Assembly (NCBI GenBank): GCA_013396655.1
Contig: WBMV01004761.1
Coordinates: 1,744,088 to 1,808,087, forward strand
Length of the DNA: 64,000 nucleotides
Reading direction: 5' to 3'
Source: Campylorhamphus procurvoides
Taxonomy: Eukaryota; Chordata; Aves; Passeriformes; Dendrocolaptidae
Numbering within the stretch: position 1 is the stretch's first letter; every line of letters begins with the position of its first letter. The notes under the pieces are model-generated. The model was not told the DNA's origin. It did no database searches and saw nothing but the letters and a program-made list of their open reading frames with translations. The position numbers and the translations under genes were made by a program. Shown here one piece after another: positions 38,501 to 50,500 of the stretch.

Positions 38501-41500
38501 ATTATTGTGTTTATGTAGATGAACGTGTGTAGGGCTGTTTTTTATGTCACCCAGCAGTAGCTTCAGCTCAGCAGTTAGGTCATTCCTTGCAGCTCTTCAC
38601 TGGTGTGGTTTTCTATTTTTCTCTGTGAAGGCACTGGTAAGCAGTACTTTAACCTTGATGCCTAAAGGGTGTCAGGCTGGCAGTGATTGTAAGGAGAACA
38701 AGTATCACTTGCTCTTCCAAGAGACGTGTTCATTTTACCCATCTCATAGGATATTTGCACATTATTTTGTGATAATCTTTTTGGTATTCCCGCCTGCCAC
38801 CACGAGATGGGGCAGGTGACCAGGGAGTAATGGGGCTGGGGCTGGCCCGTGGAAAGAATAACAGGGATGGAAGTATTTCTAGTTACCTCCTGCCTCCTTT
38901 TCTTTGATCATTTTCTTCCCTAGGAGGGTGGTGAGACACTGGAGCAGGTTGCCCCGAGCAGTTGTGGCTGCCACATCCCTGGAGCTGTGCAAGGCCAGGC
39001 TGGATGGGGCTTGGAGCAACCTGGTCTAGTGGAAGGTGTCCCTGCTCACGGCAGAGGGTTGGAATTAGATGATCTTTGAGGTGCCTTCCAACCCAAACCA
39101 TTCTATGATTAACATTACCCTTTGCATTGCTGAAAATAGAGTTTGCTTTGTGGTTTAAACTCTTTGAAGAATATTTAAAGTGTCTAAGAAGTCTCTTTTG
39201 GGAGAAAAAAAAAGAGACTTTTTTTTTCTTTGCTTTGGCTTTTTTTTTGGTTGCTGTTTTGGTTTTTTTAGCAATTAAACTGCAAATATTAAATAATTTC
39301 TTTATATCAATTGGCTGCCCAGCCCAGTTCAAAAGTATAAAATTTAAATTAAAAAAAATACAAACATGTGAAAGATATTTTTATTTTTTCCTTGAAAAAT
39401 AACGTGTATTTGAAGTTTGTAGGTTAGCTTACTTTTAATTCGTTGAAAATTTTGTTGGGATTTCCCTCCCCGGAGATTTTAGCAGTAAGTAGAAATTTTT
39501 CTTTGAACTAGTTTAAACTAAGGCTCTCTTTCTTGTCACGCACAGACAGGGAAATACTGCAAGATGCTGGATTAGCTTGTTCGCTTTTCATTGTTTTCTT
39601 TTGTAGCAGCAATCCGTTTAGCTATGGTATGCTGAGTTTATCTGATTAGCACTTAATGAGTGAAGGGAATAGGGGCAATGTTGCCTGAGTTACTTAAACC
39701 TAATAGAGTTTTCAGTACCTTCCCCCTCTTTCTAAATACCTGAACTTTGCTGACCCCCACCCCTTGCTTTTTCCCTCAGTTGCAGCTCGTTCCCATACCA
39801 AATGCTCTTCCGCTGCAGCTCTGTCAGCAGCAGAGCTGCCATTAGCTGGATTTTGTCCAGTGCACATTGGTCACAACACACATCCTGCTCAACAGTGTTT
39901 GACAGTCTGTCTGGAGCTCTTACAAATTCAGCTGCTGTTGTTATGCTGACTCCATTCCTTACCTGGGAACACTTACTGCCCAAAAAATGCAACGGCCCGT
40001 AACATGAGTATTTCTAACATAAAACCATTAGGTATAACTGTAAGCAATAAAATAGTTGTGTTAGCAATGACATTTTAATGAGGATTCACTGGAGCTTGAA
40101 TAATTACATTATATAAAGAAATTAAGAAAGCTGATGTTTAGTAATGCTTAAAAACTGTGTGTGCCATACAGATTGTGGTTCTGTTACCATAATTAACTCA
40201 ATAAGCTTCTTGTATAACTCATGCTTTCCTCTGGACTTCAACTTTCCCTCTTTTAGGATTAATTTTGGTTTTAATTTGATTCTGCACTGTAAAATATTTA
40301 GTAATAAAGCAAAATTCTGAGGAAAATTAGAAAAACTACATACATGAGTTTTGACTGCTTAGCTATTTCTTTGGTGGTTCTGTTAGTTTTATACAGAAAT
40401 TGAAAGTTGTCTTAATACTAATGAAAATAGGTCCAAGGAAAATACAATTTATGTCTGTGCAAGAGATTTTTTATGCATAGATATTCTAGCGCTGTTGAAG
40501 TAATAGGAAGAAAGGAGTAGAAATTTAGGTGGAGTGTCAGTAAAACAGCAGTTTTACTTACTGGGTGAGGTACTGCAGCTGATGGTGGTCACAATCCCAG
40601 GGCAGTGCAGTGCAGAGCACAATGTGTCCCACTGCCATCAGGGGTAGAGCCTGTCTGGAAGCGTCGCACTTTGAACTAGAGGTTAGAAGTTTGAGAGGAG
40701 AAATCCCTGGATTTTTACTTCGATGACAGCCCAAATAGTGTCATGTAAACTTCTTCTTGTTTCCATTATTGTTTTGTTTTGGTTTGTGTTTTCGTCTGCT
40801 GCTGAATATGTATAGCTCATGCCGAACTTCCATCCAGCCGTTGAGATGGAAAAAAACCCCAGGTGTTAATTGTGAATTAGGTATTGAAATATTTTGTAAT
40901 TTAATTCAAAGGTTTATTTAAATCACAAAAAGTATGTGTGTGTGTTTTCTTTTCCCCTCTCAGGTTTGCAATTATGTGTGGCTATATGTCTCAGTTTGAA
41001 AGTGTACAAAACAAAATCAGGAATGGTTATCTCTTTAAGGTATGTTTTTGTAGGATTTTTTTTTTAAGCTATTCCTTCAAGTTATTTCCTTATATAGTGT
41101 CAAAGACAGATTTTTCCAACAGAGTAATTCAGCCTCACAGGTATATTTTGGTGCTGAAGTTAAAGCAAAAAGTTATTTTTATGTATGGAAATACATTATA
41201 TGCTTACAAAATCTAAGAATTGAGGTAGGATTCTGTGAACAGCAGTAAAGTTTCTGGTTTATTTTGTAGTCAAGGAGGGGAGGAAAAGGGAATAACAATT
41301 CTGTTTAGAAAATCAAAACATGAAATCGTAAGTGATGAACTAACACAGTTCTGCAATCATCTTTCATGCCACCCTTAAGTAATACTTGTTTTAACACTGT
41401 CCTATCAAAGATAATTGTGTTTTTCAGAGTTAGTCATTTGTGTTACATGTGCTACTCTTCCCCTGCTTGTCCTCAGTATTGCTTAGACACTTTACATCCA

Positions 41501-44500
41501 TCCCTTGCCCTCCAAGCTGGCCTCCCCCCTTTCTGGGTGTCAGTGAGAGGCAGCAGACATGTTCCAGTTCCTGGGGAATGCCTGGGATGTGTTCCTGTCA
41601 CATCATGTCCGTGTTAGGGCTTGGAGTGTGGAGGAGCTTTCGGGTGAGAGAGCAAAAATTACATCTGAGCTATGCCAAGCCAGCTAAGCCCTGAGCACTG
41701 GGACAAGCTGAGAGCAAAGGGATAATGACAACACAAGTGCTGCAACTGTTAAAGGATGGAGTTTTTAAAAGAGTCTGTGGTGTTAGCAGTAGCCTTTTCA
41801 GGAAGGTTTTCCACCTCACTAGTATATACTGAAATTTGTTGAATTGTTTGGAAATGTTAAGGATTTGGGGAAATAGTAGTATGAAAACATAGCTCCTATC
41901 TGAATAGTTTGTGGACAAAACGATAGCACAGTAGTCTCTTAGGTCTGTGTAACTGAAATATTTTTGTGGCTGGCTTAATTAGAAAGACAGATATCTGGGG
42001 GATAAAAAAGAAAGGTTCGAATGACATGTATTTTGAGGAACAAATAGTAGAGGTGAAATAACATACTTATTTTTTCTTCAAACTTAGGTTGAGCAATAAG
42101 AGCTTTCCTTAGCAAGTTAAAGAGAGAAATAAAGATACTTATGACTTGTACTGAAAATGGTTTTAGAAGGACCTCATTAGATACTTCCTATGTTTTATAG
42201 TTTCACTATAAACATAACCATTTTTTTTTTAATTTCACATTATAGTAATGATTGGTTGTGTCATGCACCATTTCATTTGAGCAGTCACATTCCAAGATGA
42301 AAGAGACTATACTTCAGGAATGGGTGCTGGCATACAAGATCTATCAAAGAAACAAGTTGCTTCCTCACTTATTTGATCTGTGACAGCTTCCTAATACTAA
42401 CTGTAAATGCAATTAATTAAATTGAAGTTTTTGCCTTCTTAAGTTCTTGAGTTCTTTGATTGAATTTTAGAGCTGCTTAGTCATTTTCTAAATATGACAT
42501 GCTTTGTTGCATTGTGTGCAATGTTGCTAAACAGTTTTTTGGGGGGTTTCCCTCCATGAGGAAGGGATTTGCTAGTTAATGTATTTTTAAGTTGTTAGAA
42601 AACAATTGCAACAGAAGAGAATTTCTGAATTTGTTTCTGACTTGCAACAAACTACTTAGAATGTATACACACTTGTCAAACAAACATCTAAAGTGATACC
42701 AATTTTCTTTCCAATAGGAGCACTTAGACAAGGCAATTGAACTTAAGCCTCAAGATCCCTTTTTATATTACCTAAATGGAAGATGGTGCTATTCAGTAAG
42801 TTGTGTTTTATTTATCTAGCATATGATTTGAGTAGACTGAAAAATGATAATGCATTTGTAATTAAATACTGGGATTTAAGACAGAGTAGGTGCATATTTA
42901 AGTAGGTATTTTGAGCTAAATGAACCTGACATTTATGTTCCCTGAATTAACTACCAGATGTGTGATGCTAACAGCTGATTATTCCTGTAGTATAGTTAGG
43001 TAAGCTGTACTTGTATGTCTCTCATGTTCAAGTTTTATATCTGACTGACTGACTAACTGAATAAAAAGTAACTGATATTTGGAAGGGAGGAAGGTCAATC
43101 TCTTGATTTCATGTCTTTGTTCTGCCACAGACTTTCTGGGTGACCTTGGGCTGCTAACATAACCCTTGAGTAACTTTATTCCCCATCCATAGCTTAAGTT
43201 AAAGGCAGTTACATGCTATGGGATTATATCTGTGGCAGCAAGGCTAGCGTAATGGCTTGGTAAATTCCAGGAGAATGTCACAATGAAGATTCAGACCTAA
43301 AAATTCATAATTCACCAAAGAATTTTGCAAGAGATGTAATTTATGTCCTGCCAATACAACAGGTGCTTTTAAAAATTATTTTAGTTATATTTTATTTATG
43401 TATTATAAACATTATATTAGATTCTAGTAGATTACATAGTTATAAGTACTCATATATGAAAAAATAAAATAATTGCTTTACAAGTTTCACTGTTAATCAG
43501 TTTTTTAGAAAAATGGTGCTTGTGCTTTAGTATGAGAGTTGTCTTATTCTTAAACCCATATCTTTGAGGACTCAGTTGGCTCTCTTTATTGCTTCATCTG
43601 TGGTGCTCTGAGGAGGCCTTGGTCAGAAGACATTCTTCCATAGTCCATGCTGTAAAAGATCACTGTCAGGCTTTTCAGAATAATTACTAAGCACAGTGAA
43701 TGTCAGCCCTGCCTTTTTCTTACGGATACTTCCAATGGTACTCACTACTAAGTGCCTGCAAACTGGAAAGAAGGAGTTGCTGTGACACATTGCAGACTTT
43801 GTCTTTATCTGCAACAACACCTAATGCAATGTAATCTTTCAGCAGTTTTTTTAAGATCATATATTTAACTCTCAAAGAGCTTTCAGCAACTGTTTTTTCT
43901 CCTTTGATTGGAATAAGGAATGACACCAACTTTTTCAAAGAACTTGGCATTTTGCTTTTTGTCACACTGTTCTTGAATACCAGCATTAGCTATGCAAAAA
44001 TAAGTTGCTGAAGGTTGTGCTACAGTATGCTTGCTGTCCTGTCCTGCCTCTGAGCAGCATCTCTCTTACCAGTGATTGCTTAGCACTTTTATACTGTGCT
44101 GTGTCCAACAGCTGACTGCAGCTTCCATTTATGTCAAACACTCCCAGATGTTTTTCATGGCTTATTTCTCATGTGAGCTGCTGCTTTTTGGAAACATCAG
44201 TATGCTTCACTTTGTTCTCATTGCACCTTTTTTTACTCTTGTTTCGTTTTCATGATAATCACCACTTCCTGAGTAATACGTGTGGTTTGTTGTAGTGTAT
44301 AATGAATTACAAATTCATGTTCCACACTTGCAACATCTATGCAAGTCTTCCTTACTAAGCATTAAAACCACAGATTACCATTTGCTTTAGGTAATGGCCT
44401 GACCTGTATTTCATAAAGTGAAACACTATACCTAAACAGATGTAGCCCCTGAAATATTTAAGGACTGATTTCAGAGTTCTCTTTTTCTTCTTTTTTAAAA

Positions 44501-47500
44501 TTTTCTTCTCTGACTGCCATTACAAAATAGTAACCTGAAACACAGAGAACAGATTTTTGTAACAATAAATATTGGACTGAATAACATTTTGTTTTAACTT
44601 TTGGGGCTGTCAGCACTTTTACTGTCTTTGCACATTTGCAGTAGCAGGACGAGGTTATTTGACAACATTAGTTTTGAGGCACTACTGTGGAAGCTAAATC
44701 TTAATTCTGACCCAGTGAGGTTGGTGATATTTTCGTTAGTTTTACCAGACTATATGAGTAGGTTTCTATGCTGATCCACTAATACAGATTTTGGCCATGC
44801 ATGTGGTATAGGTATTTGTAGGAGTTTGTGAAAGATGTGACAAATTCTTTAGTCCTATTCTGCAGACTCTGGTGTTTCATGCCATGGTAATTACCCCAAA
44901 AGAAGACTGTTGGCTGTGGCATAGGTTCCAAATACTTCTCCAGAGTCGGGATTATGACAGAGTGCTTGACAAATTCCTTCATCACTCCTCTATGTGTGTA
45001 CATGCAATTAGAGTCATAATGCTGCTCTTAAACCCTCTGTTCTTAATGTTCAGTCTTGGTGTGGTTGAGGCTGGGAAGGCTGTGTTGTCCAATGTGAGAG
45101 AATTAAAGAAGGAAAAAGGATGACTGAGGCAAGAAGGTTAGTTTTCACATGGACTTTGGGGTCAAGTTAGGATTGGCCACAATATTTGTTTTTTCTTAAG
45201 TATGCTTCCAAGGGTACTTTTGTCTAATTTTGGTCATGTATTCTTTTACTGAAGCAGTGTGGTCAAAAAAGATAATTAGTGTTTCATACTGTACAAGCTT
45301 TGGTAACATTTTTGTGAAATGTTCCTAAGTCTTCCTAATACAGTTATCTAGCACCTTTTTTCGGGATGACAAACTGAAAAAATTAGGAATTGCATAAGAT
45401 ACTGTGAAAGGAAATGCTTCAAGTGTTGTAACTCAGGGTTACAGTTCATTTTCACAAATGAATATCAGTTGAAAAGGCTTTTAGGTAAAAAGTATGGTGA
45501 AGGGAAATGGCGAAGTTTTCTTGAAGGGTGAAATCTATATCCAGAGACCGCACACTGTACTACTAAAAACTATTTTATTATTTCTGGAGTTTTGCCAGAA
45601 TTTGGCTCTGACTGCCATTTCTCACCTTCCTTAGTGTAACACAGTCCTCTGCAAAGAGCAGTGGTACAGCACTGCCAAGTTTCTGACTCAGCAGTTATTC
45701 TTACCAGACCAGAAATGAAGCTGATGCAGTGTTGTAGCACTTTGCAGCAGAAAGGGTGAGCTGGATTTTCACTACCCTCACAGCGCTTGGGGTCTGTCTA
45801 TGATGCCGAGCCAGTGACAGTTGTGCACCATCTTGTCTAAAAATCATTTTTTGCTGTTTCTTATTTCCTTTCCATTATAAAGTCAGTAGAGCTATACAAA
45901 AGAGAAAGATCACAGAATCCTCTCAGCTCTATTAGAAAATTACTTCTTTCCTTGCACTCAAGTAGGCAAGGTTTTCACCAGTCATTTCATAATGTCACGA
46001 TAGGTAAAATTTTGCCTGTTAATACCTGCTGGGTAAACAAGAAGTGAATGGATCTGTGGTGCATGGTGTATATAGGAATTAGTTTTATTTCCTTAGAGTT
46101 TGGGGCACAATTATCTGATAAATCTTTATAATTGTGTGTTTGTGAGTTTTTTGAGTGTTTTAATGTTTCAAATAGCATATAAAACAGAGGAGTATCTAGT
46201 TAAGGCTTATGTTTATTTGCCATTACAGGGCAGGCACAGAACAGCTAGCATGTCCTTGTGAAACTGGATCAGAGCATCTGGTAAATGCTAGTAGAGTGTT
46301 AAAAATCAGATCTCTCGGAATTTTCTTTTTGCAGGTTGTATGCCTTGTGTTGGATTTGTCTCTGATGTATCCCAGTATCTATGTGGGTTACATCAGGGAG
46401 CAAATTGATCCAGTTCCTTTGTGTGCTCCCTAAGGCTGCTTCCCTTATTGGCAAGTGAAAAGCCCAGTTCAAGTTGGATAAATACCTAAATGCCTGTGCG
46501 GACTGTCCTGGTTCCTCAGCTGGCAAGAAAGAGAATATTTGTGTTGGAAGCAAGTATTTTAAAACTGGTGTCCAGTTACTTAATCACTTCCAGAAGTCAA
46601 AACATTGCGAAATTATTTAATACAATTTCAAATTAATATATTGTAATGAAAAAGAAAGAAAAAGTCTGTAAGCATATTTAATTAGGTGCCATTAATATTT
46701 TACTGAAACTGGATCAAGTGGAACATTTTCCTTTATGGAAGACAATTGTGTGATACGTCTTCAGTGAGCTATTAACAAGGAAACATTGGAGGAGGGTATC
46801 CTGTAGGGCTGAGGGTCAGTTCTGGATGATTTTTCAATCCAAGTGGGTTAGTTTCCTCAGTACCAACATCCTGAATTTGAAAAGAGCTGTCAATGGGCAG
46901 GGTTTGCATCTCATAAAAAAGAAACAGAATACAAAAACCCAGCCAGTGTTTCAGTATAAATACACACACATATATATATATATACATATGCATATGCATA
47001 TATATATATATAGGTTTTGCTGATCGTAGGATGAGGAAGAGAAAGGGATGTTAGGAAATCCATTTTTCCAGTATTTAGGGGAGAACCATATTTTCTGCCT
47101 TGGTCTTCAGTGGAAAAAGAGGCTTGATAGGAGACCGCTAAGTATGAACTTTACACTCAGCTGCAGTTTGACTCTGTGGGTGCCTTTCTTCCATCTCTGG
47201 TGCTAATAGAGATTTGGGTAGAATAAGTGGATGACAGCTTGTTCTTTGACAGATCCATAGGAGAGGTTGGTTGAGACAAACATCTCCGTCTGCTTGGGGA
47301 TACTGAAGAGTGGCCTTTTCTCCTTGGCAGAGGCCGGGGTGCCGTGATGACCCACTCCTCTCCATCCTGAGGAAGTTGAGGACCTGGCTAATGGTCCCTC
47401 AGGCCCTTTTTTCTCACTCTGAGTGAGTGGGACTAACTCTCCTTATGTAGGGTAGCTGGGTTGCAGTGTTCCTTGAGTGACCCAATACGTTAAACCTGAT

Positions 47501-50500
47501 ATTCTGTGTGGAAACACAGTGTTCCTTGCAGTGCTCCTGTGAATTTTCAGACTGCTGGCAGGACTGACATCAGGGTTGAAGAGATCTAAAAAACCAAAAC
47601 TCATTTAACATTTGGAAATCATCTACAGGGCAAAGGCAATCTTCATTCTTTAATTTTTGTTGTTGCTGCTATTACTTGCTGCAGTAGCTGCTTTTCTTAT
47701 TCCTTTCTGCTGTCCTTTACCACTTTTGGAACAAACATTAAAGTGAAATCCTGGTTCCACTGTAGTTCCTGACAGTTACACTCTCTTTATACTTGATTTT
47801 GTATGGACCTCCAGATATACTTTGGACTATTGGAATAGCCTTGACTGTAGAAGTCAAAAGTGCACTACACTAGGGCATGCTAACAAGGGTTCTGTTCCCT
47901 GTGCATACTCACACACAGAGAATGCTAATAAAGTTAGTTGGTATAGTAGGAATGATGTTTCCATTTCACTGAACATGGCATAAGATTTACTCTAATAAAG
48001 TTATTTCAAATTAAAGACTGTGCTTGTGAGCGTTGAGGAGAAGGGTATAATTTCCTGTTCATCATTATTGCCCTGGGACACAATTTTGTGTATTGCATAA
48101 AACAGGTCTTTTCCATTTGTCCCACCTCAGCCACAGCAGGGTGCAGACAGACACAGTTAAGCTGTTGTGATGAGGTTCACCTCACCTGTCTTTAGCCATC
48201 CCCGAAATATAATTATCTGTGCTCCTTTTGTAGCTGAAGGAAAGAAAGAAGAGAAAGAGAGCAGTGTTCATCCCAGCCTGATATAGGTGAATAGGAATTG
48301 CTTGTTGGAAGTTCCTCTCTCTGTATTGACCATGCAAGGAACCTGGACAACTTGCATAAAATAGGCACTTTATTTAAGGATGGATAGAGTTAGCTGCAAT
48401 GAATTTTTCAAGCCAGTGGCATGTAAGCCCGACTGCTCAAACCATTATAGAACTGTCAGACTATCTGTGAAATAGTAACAAAGTATAATGCTGGAGAGAG
48501 TACACATTTAAGAAAACTCACTGTTGTCCCAGAGTCGTAGTTGGAAAAGACTTCTAAGATTGTCGAGTCCAGCTATTAACTGAGCACTGCATGTTCACCA
48601 TTAAACTGTGTCCCCAAGTGCCACATCCACACATCTTTTGAACACTTCCAGGGGTGGCCATTATGCCACATCCCTGAGCAGTCTGTTCCAATCCCTGACC
48701 ACCCCTTCAGTGAAGAGATTTTTCTTGTGTCCAGTCTAAACCTCCCCTAGTGCAACTTAAGGCTGCTTCCTCTGGTCCCATCACTTGTTACCTGGGAGAA
48801 GAAATGGACCTCCACTTTGCTACAACCTCCTTTCCATGCAGGTGATTTTCTGTGAAATGCATTTCACTTTTAAATATTGTTTTATCTTCGTGGGATTTGT
48901 AAAATGAAAATGGCCAAGTGTATATGTGTTTGGGCTTTTTAAAAGTTTGAACAGTGCAAAGCAGCACCCAAGCCAGACAAAATAAAGACTAAACCCTCAG
49001 TAAATCAGTTCTGATTAAATCTCATAAGAAAATAAAAGAACTGCCAGGAAGAACTTGTGTTTTCAATAGTTAATTATAACTCCACATGGAAAAACTGCAA
49101 TTTTGTTTCCTCACTATTGCATAACAGCAGACATGAGTGTGGTAATTGTATCTGTGCAGTGTACGTGTATCTCCAGGGTGTTGTGTGGTCTTGCAGAGAA
49201 CAGTGTAAGGATATATATTCTCTTTATTTTTTTATCCTCTCTTCCTCCCTTTGTAAGCTATGTCTATCTCCATGTGATGGACCTAGAACTATAGAAACCC
49301 CCTCCCTTTTCCAAAAGAAGAAAGAACACTGCATCAGTAGATTGGCATGAAGAAAACAACATTTTTTGAAAAATCCTTCTAATAACTTGCGGAATATGTC
49401 TTGGAAACTGTAAAGCAAGGGAAATGAAATGTGGAAGGAAATTATATACAATGCTGCAATTTGAAGTTTTAAGCAGCATGCTGAAGTTTGTAACAATGTA
49501 AAAACACTATAGAGGCAATCCCTTGTTGATTCAGGATTGCTGGACACCTTTTGTAAAAAAACACTTTATTTCCTTAAAAGAAGCTTTAAGGGCGGGATAT
49601 GTGAGAGAGAATGAAAACAAAAACTTTATTTTCTTAATACTGTTTCTCTCTGAATTATAATTTTTAGTGGTTTTGTGTTAGACGTTCACTGGCAGCATTT
49701 AACAAATAGGCATTGGACCCTGCCAAACAACCAGCAAGACTGGACCAGGATGCCTTCTATCTCCAAACAATGTTGCTCTTATGTAGCTAGAGACAGTGGA
49801 ACCAGCTGAGAAAACATGGTCCTATGAATTTTCCTGTTTCATGCTAGCCTGTCCTTCCAATAGTATTTTTAGAGCAGTGTGCAATAAGAGATATTTAGAG
49901 CTTAGTGTCTGTTCAAAAGAGAAGCATTCTGGTTGATGGCTGTGGATAGTTCTGTATAGGTGAATTCTTGTATTTTGCAATTATTAATTCACATCTACTG
50001 GATAATTGCTGAATTTAGGTGGAGTAGGTAGGGGGAGCAGCAGCAGTCCTGCATATATTGGGAAGCAAGGGAATGAGGCAGGAATAATCTAAAACTATCC
50101 AAAATCATTTTAATTTTGACTGCAGTAGGACTTCAAGGCCAAACCCTGTTATTTGAATTGTAACTCCTTCTGAAAAGAGATGTCCATAGGTGATTCATAT
50201 GTCAGGTGTCAGTATATGTACGGGAAGAAGTCATATGCATTGTGTGGCAATACAACAGTTCCCTAAAATCCTTTCTTAGCAGCCCATCTTGCTGAAATGA
50301 GAAGAGGTCTTTGGCAAATGTTGTTTGTCAGACTTAAAGAGGAAAAAATGAAGCCTATTTCTTAACAGTGGTTGTCACCAGCTTCTGTGAACTTGTTATA
50401 CAAGCAACAAAAGCACTCACATTTGTACTGTAGCACCAGCTTTTCATAATGTTGAAAAGTTGTCAAGTACATAGACTAACATGCTAAGCTGTCTCATGAA

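Noticed and set aside
38883..39332. 149-codon minus frame with lysine-rich part
   Set aside because: Antisense of the CR1 copy plus a poly-T/poly-A tract; not a gene.
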